Positions 1 through 4,637 of a stretch of DNA of 5,386 nt are shown here, one piece after another; positions within the stretch are counted from its first letter, which is position 1, and each line of letters starts with the position of its first letter. The position numbers and the translations under genes were made by a program. Origin of the DNA: Clostridiales bacterium. GTDB lineage: Bacteria; Bacillota; Clostridia; Christensenellales; CAG-1252. Location of the stretch: positions 1-5,386 of the forward strand of contig DMCI01000150.1 of NCBI GenBank assembly GCA_003445835.1, written 5' to 3'. The notes beneath the pieces are model-generated. The model was not told the origin of the DNA, searched no databases, and saw only the letters and a list, made by a program, of their open reading frames with translations.

Positions 1-299
1 TCAATAAGATGAACTTTGCCATCCTTGTGAATCCGTGTGACGGCACTTGGTCTTACGACAAAGATGGGCACGTTATGCTTGACGCAACGGTCATTGATAC
101 TCACCAAGGTTTGGTCTTCTACTATGATCCGACCACCGATGCAAACGGCAACAGTTATCCCGATGAGTACGAACTGATAGGAGGCTCTTTGCAAAGTAAT
201 GGTTTGCCGGGTGCGCTTCAGGCGGGTGGACAGGCTTTCGTTGCTCACTACGAGAGCTCTGCCAATATGTATCTCTACATTCCCGCTTACGTAAAATGA
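1..299 (+). CDS. C-terminal end of an unidentified protein (5' partial), possibly FKBP-like
   Basis: The reading frame is open from the left edge (codons AAT AAG precede the first ATG at 9) and ends at TGA 297-299, so this is most likely the last 98 or so residues of a longer gene, not a small gene starting at 9; no ribosome binding site is visible in the few bases before that ATG. The fragment is rich in Tyr and Gly with alternating hydrophobic residues, suggesting beta strands. The final part, from YELIGGSLQSNG through GALQAGG to MYLYIPAYVK, loosely resembles the last strands of FKBP-type peptidyl-prolyl isomerases (a Gly-rich turn, then an 'IP..L' strand). That match is weak, and the usual 'AYG' end is replaced by AYVK and stop. 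I do not recognise it with confidence. It converges with the minus-strand gene at 388-837 and shares the terminator between them. Confidence 0.6.
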   Translation, partial: NKMNFAILVNPCDGTWSYDKDGHVMLDATVIDTHQGLVFYYDPTTDANGNSYPDEYELIGGSLQSNGLPGALQAGGQAFVAHYESSANMYLYIPAYVK

Positions 300-305
300 T
301 CAAAA

Positions 306-328
306 GAGCGCGCTTTGACAGCGCGCTC
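306..328. other. GC-rich hairpin without a T-tract
   Basis: An 8-bp perfect stem GAGCGCGC (306-313) / GCGCGCTC (321-328) closes a 7-nt loop 7 bases after the stop codon of the upstream gene. On the plus strand it is followed by AACTGAGC and an A-run, not T residues; on the minus strand it is followed by four T. It may be an mRNA 3' end-stabilising hairpin or a weak second minus-strand terminator beside the stronger hairpin at 345-380. Confidence 0.5.
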
Positions 329-336
329 AACTGAGC

Positions 337-380
337 AAAAAAAAGAGAGCCGACGCGTGATGCGTCGGCTCTTTCTTTTT
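337..380. terminator. Bidirectional intrinsic terminator between convergent genes
   Basis: A perfect 11-bp stem AGAGCCGACGC (346-356) / GCGTCGGCTCT (362-372) has a 5-nt loop GTGAT. On the plus strand it is followed by TTTCTTTTT (373-380 and on). On the minus strand it is followed by eight T (plus-strand A-run 337-344). Both strands therefore carry stem plus U-tract, as expected between the plus-strand gene ending at 299 and the minus-strand gene ending at 388. Confidence 0.9.
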
Positions 381-387
381 CGTTTGT

Positions 388-837
388 TTAGATGGGGTGG
401 CGGGTGATGAAGTCGTCAAGGATCTCGGCGGCAATGCCCACAAGTTCCGCGCAGGGACGCTTTTTGTAGTATTCCGCCGTACGCGGCTCGGGCGCGCCAC
501 CCGTAGAAGGGTTCCCGCCCAGTAACTCGCGGCAGACGATGGAGCCGTTGAGTTCCTTAAACTTGCCCGCAACTTCCTGCACGCGGGCGTAATGCTCTTG
601 AACGGCGCCCGGCGCATTGGGATCGTCATAGCCGTAAAGGATGCCTATGACGGTAGCTATACCGCTGACCGCGCCGCAAACTTCCCGCAGTCTGCCAAGT
701 CCTCCGCCAAAAGAGGAAGCCAAACGGGCGCTTTGCTTTACGTCCAGCCCCGTTACGTCCGCAAACGCCATCACGATGGATTGCGCGCAGTTGTAGCCTT
801 GCTTGAAGTAGGAAACAGCGTTTTCTTTGTGGTTCAT
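388..837 (-). CDS. C_GCAxxG_C_C family cysteine-rich protein
   Basis: Predicted 149-residue protein of the C_GCAxxG_C_C family (Pfam PF09719 / TIGR01909 type), a small cysteine-rich family of anaerobes with no established biochemical role; redox or metal binding has been suggested because of the conserved cysteines. Visible hallmarks, in order, are GYNCAQS (Cys17), the Gly-rich FGGGLGRLREVCGAVSG (Cys54), VCRELLG (Cys102) and PCAELVG (Cys129). The length is normal for the family. The frame is open upstream to an ATG at 891, but I chose the ATG at 835-837 because an AAGGAG (843-848) sits 5 nt before it, family members start with this kind of sequence (YF..GYNCAQS), and the extra 18 codons would come entirely from the repeat array. 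No promoter is visible directly upstream; the gene may be read from the four-helix gene or from a promoter hidden in the repeats. The product appears cytoplasmic, with no signal peptide. Confidence 0.9.
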   Translation of the reverse strand: MNHKENAVSYFKQGYNCAQSIVMAFADVTGLDVKQSARLASSFGGGLGRLREVCGAVSGIATVIGILYGYDDPNAPGAVQEHYARVQEVAGKFKELNGSIVCRELLGGNPSTGGAPEPRTAEYYKKRPCAELVGIAAEILDDFITRHPI

Positions 838-842
838 GGGTT

Positions 843-848
843 CTCCTT
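843..848 (-). promoter_or_regulatory. Ribosome binding site fixing the start at 837
   Basis: The minus strand reads AAGGAG, then AACCC, then ATG. This near-consensus Shine-Dalgarno site with a 5-nt gap decides for the start at 837 over the upstream in-frame ATG at 891. The hairpin/linker array begins about 5 bp further upstream. Confidence 0.85.
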
Positions 849-852
849 TGAG

Positions 853-944
853 GTGAAGTTGCTTCGCAGTGAAGTTATTCGCTGCGCTCATAGTGAAGTT
901 TTTCTCTCTGTGACAGCAAAGTGAAGTTGCTCACTTTGTGAGCA
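853..944. repeat. Left hairpin/linker array (4 x GTGAAGTT)
   Basis: GTGAAGTT occurs at 853-860, 869-876, 893-900 and 921-928. The intervening pieces are 8, 16 and 20 nt long, so the period is irregular. Several pieces are dyads: TGC-TTC-GCA (860-868), CTG-TGA-CAG within 901-920, and the strong GCTCAC-TTT-GTGAGC (929-943) next to the stop codon of the four-helix gene. The piece at 877-892 looks like a decayed hairpin. The array lies in the leader of the C_GCAxxG_C_C gene and downstream of the four-helix gene. Confidence 0.8.
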
Positions 945-958
945 GTTGCGGATAAAAA

Positions 959-1318
959 TCAGTCCGCATCATTTGTTTTTGCGGTCGTGATTGATTTGAC
1001 AAGCATACGACGGATCGTTCCGCACTCTTGTAAGAGTTCTTTTGATAAAGTTTCGTCGATCGAGTTTGTTCCCAAAAGCATTTCGATCCAATATTCTGTT
1101 TCGCCGCATTCTTTTAATGCGATGTGCAATTTGTTGATGAAATCGGATTTGCTTACGGCATAATTTGCTTCATGTAGATTCGCCCCGATCGAAGTCGCGC
1201 TTCGAATGATCTGTTTGATAAGAACGTCACGACCTTTGTGGGGATCGATATTATCACAAATGGTAATTATTCGTAGCGCAAACGATTTTGTTTTCGTGCG
1301 CAAAACGGAATTCTTCAT
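959..1318 (-). CDS. Four helix bundle protein (S23/IVP-like, TIGR02436-type)
   Basis: Predicted 119-residue, mostly helical cytoplasmic protein of the family first seen encoded in intervening sequences of 23S rRNA genes and also related to the Avd accessory protein of diversity-generating retroelements. Recognisable features, in order, are KSFALRIITICDNI (residues 11-24, helix 1), LIKQIIRSATSIGANLHEA (33-51, the signature of the family), SKSDFINKLHIALKECGETEYW (56-77) and a final helical segment. The full length matches the family's usual 115-130 residues. The start is supported by GAGGAG (1324-1329) 5 nt before the ATG. No rRNA is present, so this is a free-standing copy. It has lower GC than its neighbours and sits between inverted hairpin arrays, which suggests horizontal acquisition. 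The biochemical role is unknown; a basic four-helix protein beside hairpin-rich repeats may bind those hairpins as DNA or RNA (inference). Confidence 0.93.
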   Translation of the reverse strand: MKNSVLRTKTKSFALRIITICDNIDPHKGRDVLIKQIIRSATSIGANLHEANYAVSKSDFINKLHIALKECGETEYWIEMLLGTNSIDETLSKELLQECGTIRRMLVKSITTAKTNDAD

Positions 1319-1331
1319 TTGATCTCCTCAA

Positions 1332-1407
1332 TTTGCACCAAAGGTGCAAACTTCACTTGTCGAACGACAAACTTCACAATGAAATTACTTCACTCGCCAT
1401 TAGGCGA
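1332..1407. repeat. Right hairpin/linker array (3 x ACTTCAC, four hairpins)
   Basis: Alternating dyads and linkers. Hairpin TTTGCACC-AAA-GGTGCAAA (1332-1350); linker ACTTCAC (1350-1356); hairpin TTGTC-GAAC-GACAA (1357-1370); linker (1371-1377); mini-dyad AAT-GAA-ATT (1378-1386); linker (1387-1393); hairpin TCGCC-ATTA-GGCGA (1394-1407). The linkers are the reverse complement of those in the left array. The hairpin sequences differ from one another, so the linker and the 'hairpin' state are conserved but not the stem sequence. It lies directly upstream of the four-helix gene. Confidence 0.85.
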
Positions 1408-1414
1408 ATTTAAC

Positions 1415-1442
1415 AAAAGGTAGCCGTGCGGCTACCTTTTTT
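1415..1442. terminator. Intrinsic terminator of the alcohol dehydrogenase gene
   Basis: An 11-bp perfect stem AAAAGGTAGCC (1415-1425) / GGCTACCTTTT (1430-1440) has a GTGC loop. On the minus strand the stem begins only a few bases after the TAG stop of the dehydrogenase (1444-1446) and runs into TTTTGTTAAATT. On the plus strand it ends in six T (1437-1442), so it can work in both directions. It separates the dehydrogenase from the four-helix cassette. Confidence 0.85.
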
Positions 1443-1443
1443 A

Positions 1444-2658
1444 CTATTCTCTAATGGACTTGTACAAATCGATCATCTCTTGCTCGGAAAGGATCCTCGG
1501 CACGGGGTAGAGCGGGTTGGTCTCGTCAAAGGCGTGCTTTGCAAGGGCAGGGAGGTCCTCGTCAAGGATCTGCCACTTGCCGCCGATCTTCTCGGGGATG
1601 TCCATCTTTCTGTTGAGTTCGTCGATCGCGTCGATAAATGCGTTTGCCTTTTCCGCGACGCTCGCGCCCTTGATGCCTACCAGGTCGGCAAGTTCCGCAA
1701 GCTTTTTGTGCGCCGTCTTGCCGTAGGAGCGGAGGACGACGGGAAGCAACACGGAGTTTGCAAGACCGTGCGGGATGCCGTAGAAGCCGCCGAGTGCGTG
1801 CGCCAAGGCATGTACCGTGCCCACGTAAGCGCGGGTGAATGCAAGACCTGCGCGATAAGAGGCGTTTTGCATATTCAAGCGAGCGACTTCGTTGTGACCG
1901 TCTTCATAGGCGGTGAGAAGATTCTCAAACACAAGTTTGACCGCAATGCGAGCGTTCTCTTTGGTGCGGCGGGTGTTTGCGCTGCCGATATACGCTTCGA
2001 CCGCGTGGGTCAAGGTGTCCATACCCGTCGTAGAGGTGACGGGCTTGGGCAGGTCATAGGTAAGAGTGGGGTCCAAAACCGCGTAATGCGGGATCAAATG
2101 CAGGTCGTTCATCAGGTACTTGTCGCGTGCTTCGGGGTTGGTGATGACCGCCGTCACGGTGACTTCGCTGCCGGTGCCCGCCGTCGTGGGGACGGCAAAC
2201 AGGGTGGGGATGTTTCTCCTAACCTTCAACAGTCCCTTCATTTGCGCAAGAGTGCGATGGGGGTTGGCAACCTGCGCGCCGCAGCCTTTGGCGCAGTCCA
2301 TCGAGGAACCGCCGCCGATGGCGATCAAGCAGTCGCAACCTTCGTCGGTATAAAGCTTGTACGCCGCCGCGATGTTGTGTACGGTGGGATTGGGCACCGC
2401 TTCGCCGTAGATGGAGTAGGGGATGCCCACGCGATCCATCTCATCGGTCAAGGGCGCGTAGATGCGGATACTGTTGAGAAAACCATCCGTCACGATCAAA
2501 GGATGCTTGAGCCCAAGCTCGGTAAGTTTGGCGGCAACGTCCTTCAAACAGCCGGCGCCGGTGATGAGTTCCGGCTCACGCCACGGCATCAAAGACAGAC
2601 CGACGTACATAAACTTTTGATAGATCCTGCAGAAAGCTTTGCATTTGTTGATACCCAT
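1444..2658 (-). CDS. Iron-containing (group III) alcohol dehydrogenase
   Basis: A 404-residue NAD(P)-dependent alcohol/aldehyde oxidoreductase of the Fe-ADH family, cytoplasmic. Visible motifs: the nucleotide-binding GGGSSMDCAK (115-124), PTTAGTGSEVT (157-167), then the metal site. By analogy with E. coli FucO the ligands are Asp214 and His218 in GMDTLTHAVEAY, His283 in VHALAH and His297 in GIPHGLANSVLLP, and His287 corresponds to the FucO active-site histidine. All four ligands are present, so the enzyme should be active. The start at 2658 is supported by AAGGAG (2668-2673) and because the N-terminal FCRIYQ...PWREPELITGAG segment is typical of one clostridial subgroup. The exact substrate (ethanol, butanol, a diol or another) cannot be read from the sequence. 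It is a single-gene unit with its own promoter (2697-2726) and terminator (1415-1442), probably for fermentative NADH disposal. Confidence 0.95.
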   Translation of the reverse strand: MGINKCKAFCRIYQKFMYVGLSLMPWREPELITGAGCLKDVAAKLTELGLKHPLIVTDGFLNSIRIYAPLTDEMDRVGIPYSIYGEAVPNPTVHNIAAAYKLYTDEGCDCLIAIGGGSSMDCAKGCGAQVANPHRTLAQMKGLLKVRRNIPTLFAVPTTAGTGSEVTVTAVITNPEARDKYLMNDLHLIPHYAVLDPTLTYDLPKPVTSTTGMDTLTHAVEAYIGSANTRRTKENARIAVKLVFENLLTAYEDGHNEVARLNMQNASYRAGLAFTRAYVGTVHALAHALGGFYGIPHGLANSVLLPVVLRSYGKTAHKKLAELADLVGIKGASVAEKANAFIDAIDELNRKMDIPEKIGGKWQILDEDLPALAKHAFDETNPLYPVPRILSEQEMIDLYKSIRE

Positions 2659-2696
2659 GATATTCCTCTCCTTTTTAAAAAATCAGGTTACTATAG

Positions 2697-2726
2697 ATTA
2701 TACTATTATATACCTTGTTTTGTCAA
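2697..2726 (-). promoter_or_regulatory. Sigma-A type promoter of the alcohol dehydrogenase gene
   Basis: The minus strand has a perfect TTGACA (-35, plus coordinates 2721-2726), an 18-bp spacer and a perfect TATAAT (-10, 2697-2702), giving a leader of about 30 nt before the ATG at 2658. A second TATAAT at 2705-2710 is only 10 bp from the -35 and is unlikely to be used with it. Confidence 0.85.
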
Positions 2727-2779
2727 TAAGCGAAAGGGGGGGAGAGCTTCGTATTTGTCGCAGGGAGAAACGGCGAGAG

Positions 2780-2824
2780 AAAAAACAAAATAAGGTACAA
2801 TTATCCCTAAAAGTACCTTATTTT
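2780..2824 (-). terminator. Intrinsic terminator of the XRE regulator gene
   Basis: A 12-bp perfect stem (AAAATAAGGTAC 2787-2798 with GTACCTTATTTT 2813-2824) closes a 14-nt loop. On the minus strand the stem is followed by GTTTTTTCTC, and it lies about 45 nt after the stop codon of the regulator at 2868. The stem is AT-rich at its base. Confidence 0.85.
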
Positions 2825-2867
2825 AGCAAAAACCTAAAAGTAAAAAGAGGAATCTGTTTTTAATTGA

Positions 2868-3233
2868 TTACTCTCTTGACCTGTCTCTGGAAAGCGTCTT
2901 GGCGAGCTGGTCGATCAAAGCCGCGTCGTGTTCGTCGAGAGAGTAGTAGACCTTCTCTCCACCTTTGTTGACGACGACGATGGTGTTCGGAGCGATGTCC
3001 AGCTTGGGCTTGGGGATATAGTCGATATCCGCCAAAAGCTTTTCCAAGCTGTAGCCGGTGGCGTCGCAGATCTTCTTTAACGTATCGAGTTGGATCTTGC
3101 GATTGAAGCCGGTTTCTTTGCTCTTCAAAAGCTCGTAGATGTACTGACGAGAATACCCGACTTTTCTGGAAAAACCGGATATCGAAAGACCGCTTTCAAC
3201 TAAGATTTGTTCAATAGCTTCACCTAGTTTCAT
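2868..3233 (-). CDS. XRE-family helix-turn-helix transcriptional regulator
   Basis: A 121-residue protein with an N-terminal HTH_3 (Cro/C1-type) DNA-binding domain. Helix 1 is about residues 4-14, the turn and recognition helices lie in ISGFSRKVGYSRQYIYELLK (18-37), and LDTLKKICDATGYSLEKLL (49-67) completes the fold. Residues 70-100 form a short segment with beta propensity (TIVVVNKGGEKVYYSL), followed by a charged helix (about 101-120). It has no enzymatic domain and no recognisable ligand-binding domain, so the inducer is unknown. The start has GAGGTG (3239-3244) 5 nt upstream. It is transcribed divergently from the purine phosphoribosyltransferase operon with 245 bp between the starts, so it may regulate itself, that operon, or both; this is inference. 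It might also regulate distant genes. Confidence 0.9.
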   Translation of the reverse strand: MKLGEAIEQILVESGLSISGFSRKVGYSRQYIYELLKSKETGFNRKIQLDTLKKICDATGYSLEKLLADIDYIPKPKLDIAPNTIVVVNKGGEKVYYSLDEHDAALIDQLAKTLSRDRSRE

Positions 3234-3250
3234 AGTATCACCTCGCGTAT

Positions 3251-3259
3251 ATTATAGCA
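3251..3259 (-). promoter_or_regulatory. Extended -10 promoter of the XRE gene
   Basis: The minus strand reads TGCTATAAT, a perfect TATAAT (plus 3251-3256) preceded by an extended TGn element. It is 17 nt upstream of the ATG at 3233. At the proper distance the -35 position has only GTGCAA (3274-3279), so the promoter probably relies on the extended -10. Confidence 0.6.
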
Positions 3260-3299
3260 CATATAAAGCAACTTTGCACGCAAAAAAACGTAAAAGTAG

Positions 3300-3324
3300 T
3301 TATACTGTTGTTACGGTTGTATAA
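3300..3324. promoter_or_regulatory. Candidate operator dyad between the divergent genes
   Basis: A 25-bp element with TTATAC (3300-3305) and its inverted copy GTATAA (3319-3324) around a 13-bp centre. Its position upstream of both the XRE gene and the hpt operon fits a dimeric repressor site, but only 6 bp per arm match and this could be chance in AT-rich DNA. Confidence 0.25.
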
Positions 3325-3422
3325 GAATTCCTAAAATTTTGACTATTTCGTAAATCATTCTATCATATATTTGTGTCGTTTTGAGCGTTTGACCGCCGTT
3401 TTTATATAAAGCCTTTATTCGA

Positions 3423-3451
3423 TTGACTTTTTGCGCGCGCGAGGCTATGAT
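3423..3451 (+). promoter_or_regulatory. Sigma-A type promoter of the hpt operon
   Basis: TTGACT (3423-3428), a 17-bp spacer and TATGAT (3446-3451) place the transcript start near 3458 and a leader of about 20 nt before the ATG at 3479. The promoter overlaps the in-frame upstream TTG at 3431, which rules that codon out as the start. Weaker -35/-10-like pairs lie further upstream at 3339-3366 (TTGACT-N16-TATCAT) and 3381-3410 (TTGAGC-N18-TATAAA). Confidence 0.8.
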
Positions 3452-3467
3452 AGTAGTATCATCTCGC

Positions 3468-3474
3468 GGAGGTG
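3468..3474 (+). promoter_or_regulatory. Ribosome binding site of hpt
   Basis: GGAGGTG ends 4 nt before the ATG at 3479. It fixes the start there and not at the upstream in-frame TTG (3431), which lies inside the promoter spacer. Confidence 0.85.
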
Positions 3475-3478
3475 TCGT

Positions 3479-4009
3479 ATGCAAAAGATTAAGAAGGTTT
3501 TGATCTCCGAAGCGGAGATAAAAAACCGCGTAAAAGAGCTTGCCGTCAAGATTTCCGAGGATTACAAAGGGAAGACCGTCACTTTGATCTGCATTTTGAG
3601 CGGCGCGTCCGTTTTCTTTGCGGATTTGGCGCGTGAATTGGACTTGGACGTGCGCTTTGAGTTTATGTCTGTCTCCAGTTACGGCAGCGGCACGGTCTCC
3701 AGCGGCGAGGTTAAAATCTTAAAAGACGTCAATCATCCCATCGTCGGGCAAGACGTCATCATCGTGGAAGACATCATCGACAGCGGTTGCACCCTCTCTT
3801 TCTTAAAGAGAGTCTTGGAACAACGCAATCCCGCTTCGATCAAAGTGTGCACCATTTTGGATAAGCCCAGCCGTCGCAAAGTGGACTTCAAAGGGGAGTA
3901 CGTCGGGTTTGAGATCCCGGATGAATTTGTGGTCGGCTACGGCTTGGACTACGACGGAAAATATCGCAACTTAAAAGACGTTTGCGTTTTGGAATTGACG
4001 GAGGAATAA
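3479..4009 (+). CDS. hpt: Hypoxanthine phosphoribosyltransferase
   Basis: A 176-residue type I phosphoribosyltransferase that converts hypoxanthine (often also guanine) plus PRPP to the nucleotide and pyrophosphate; a cytoplasmic purine salvage enzyme. Motifs in order: ILSGASVFFADL (39-50, the PPi-binding loop I, with Ser where many members have Lys or Arg), the flexible loop SSYGSGTVSSGEVKI (66-80), the PRPP-binding signature VIIVEDIIDSGCTL (93-106) with the acidic pair E97/D98 and the catalytic base D101, and the purine-binding end KVDFKGEYVGFEIPD (134-148) followed by VVGYGLDYDGKYRNL. The length is normal for bacterial HPRT. It is the first gene of a two-gene operon, with the second PRT starting 1 nt after its TAA. 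Xanthine use cannot be excluded, but the sequence fits the Hpt/HPRT group, not Xpt. Confidence 0.95.
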   Translation: MQKIKKVLISEAEIKNRVKELAVKISEDYKGKTVTLICILSGASVFFADLARELDLDVRFEFMSVSSYGSGTVSSGEVKILKDVNHPIVGQDVIIVEDIIDSGCTLSFLKRVLEQRNPASIKVCTILDKPSRRKVDFKGEYVGFEIPDEFVVGYGLDYDGKYRNLKDVCVLELTEE

Positions 4010-4010
4010 T

Positions 4011-4553
4011 ATGGATAAGTTTTATACGATCGAGATCGCCGGGTTAAAGCGTGATCTTCCCATCTGCAAAGCGGGCGACAACCTTTATATCGGCGCGTTC
4101 GTGATGTTTTCCGACGTGGAGCTTACGGTCAAGGCGGCGACCGCTCTTCTTGAAAAGAGCCCCGATTTTGACGTGATTCTGACGGCGGAGTCCAAGGGCA
4201 TCCCCCTTGCTTACGAGATGGCTCGCCAAAGCGGCAAGACCTATTTGGTGGCAAGAAAGGGCGCAAAGCTGTATATGCAAACGCCGGTCAAAGTGTACGT
4301 GAAGTCCATCACCACCGCCAAGATGCAGGAGCTTTATCTTGACAAGAGTGAGCTTGACAGCTTGAAGGGCAAAAAAGTCCTCATCGTGGACGACGTGGTC
4401 TCCACGGGGGAATCTCTTTACGCATTGGAGCAGCTGCTTTCCCATGCGGAAGGCAATGTGGTGGGCAAGGCGTTCGTGCTTGCGGAGGGTGACGCCGCCA
4501 AGCGTGACGACGTGATCTATTTGCAATATTTGCCCTTGTTCTTCGAGAAGTAA
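4011..4553 (+). CDS. Adenine phosphoribosyltransferase-like PRT
   Basis: A 180-residue type I phosphoribosyltransferase, most like adenine phosphoribosyltransferases (adenine + PRPP to AMP + PPi). Seen: FDVILTAESKGIPLAYEMA (53-71, the loop corresponding to 'EARG' in Apt), VARKGAKLYM (80-89, the Arg-Lys of the flexible region), and the PRPP signature VLIVDDVVSTGESL (123-136) with D127/D128 and the Thr-Gly turn. It lacks the canonical RKPGKLP string of E. coli-type Apt and carries KVYVKSITTAKMQELYLD instead, so the substrate assignment is inferred from family and context; a xanthine- or regulatory-type PRT is possible. GGAGGA (4000-4005) lies within the end of hpt, 5 nt before the ATG, indicating coupled translation. 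It is last in the operon and followed by the terminator at 4591-4637. Confidence 0.88.
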   Translation: MDKFYTIEIAGLKRDLPICKAGDNLYIGAFVMFSDVELTVKAATALLEKSPDFDVILTAESKGIPLAYEMARQSGKTYLVARKGAKLYMQTPVKVYVKSITTAKMQELYLDKSELDSLKGKKVLIVDDVVSTGESLYALEQLLSHAEGNVVGKAFVLAEGDAAKRDDVIYLQYLPLFFEK

Positions 4554-4590
4554 GCGAGCGCGTATAGAACGCTATACTTTGTTCCAACTC
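4554..4590 (+). other. Small hairpin just after the PRT stop codon
   Basis: GTATAG (4562-4567), loop AACG, CTATAC (4572-4577) forms a 6-bp stem ahead of the main terminator. It has only TTTG after it, so it is not a convincing terminator by itself; it may be an mRNA 3' structure. Confidence 0.4.
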
Positions 4591-4637
4591 AAAGAGCCGC
4601 AGTTACGTACAAAGAGTACGCGCCTGCGGCTCTTTTT
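4591..4637 (+). terminator. Intrinsic terminator of the hpt/PRT operon with a structured loop
   Basis: A 12-bp perfect stem AAAGAGCCGCAG (4591-4602) / CTGCGGCTCTTT (4624-4635) runs into TTTTT (4633-4637). The 21-nt apical part (4603-4623) contains an inner hairpin CGTAC-AAAGA-GTACG (4606-4620). The same 21 nt occur in the same sense in the opposite-strand terminator at 4792-4830. Confidence 0.9.

Larger units (their letters stand above)
853..1407 (-). mobile_element. Putative cassette: S23-like gene between inverted hairpin/linker arrays
   Basis: The four-helix-bundle gene at 959-1318 is bracketed by two arrays of short hairpins joined by a conserved linker. The linker reads GTGAAGTT on the plus strand left of the gene (four copies) and AACTTCAC or ACTTCAC on the right (three copies), so the arms are inverted relative to each other. 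The gene inside is clearly more AT-rich (147 G+C of 360 bases by hand count, about 41%) than the adjoining dehydrogenase gene (about 58% over 1501-1620). This is the architecture of a transferable unit, but I see no transposase, no recognisable target-site duplication and no proof of movement. The bounds are those of the outermost linker or hairpin and could be off by some tens of bases. Confidence 0.45.

Noticed and set aside
592..924. A 110-codon plus-strand open frame over the C_GCAxxG_C_C gene and the repeat array
   Set aside because: It runs antisense to a gene with intact cysteine motifs and ends in the repeats; nothing supports translation.
853..944. A CRISPR array
   Set aside because: The repeat is only 8 nt, the spacing is irregular (16, 24, 28 bp between copies), the pieces between copies are themselves dyads, and no cas gene is near.
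959..1318. An intervening sequence inside a 23S rRNA gene
   Set aside because: The protein family suggests it, but the flanks are protein-coding genes and hairpin arrays, with no rRNA sequence on either side.
959..1318. A diversity-generating retroelement with this gene as avd
   Set aside because: There is no reverse transcriptase and no template/variable repeat pair in the window, and the protein fits the S23-like group better.
1426..2793. A 455-codon open frame on the plus strand opposite the alcohol dehydrogenase
   Set aside because: It is antisense to a gene with complete catalytic motifs, has no family features, and would start inside the dehydrogenase terminator. It reflects the codon bias of the real gene.
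3431..3478. An N-terminal extension of hpt from the TTG at 3431
   Set aside because: The codon lies between the -35 and -10 boxes of the promoter, upstream of the transcript start, and the strong GGAGGTG points to the ATG at 3479.
4044..4526. A 160-codon open frame on the minus strand opposite the Apt-like gene
   Set aside because: It is antisense to a clearly recognisable phosphoribosyltransferase, has no ribosome binding site or recognisable family, and its His/Leu-rich composition is typical of a shadow frame.
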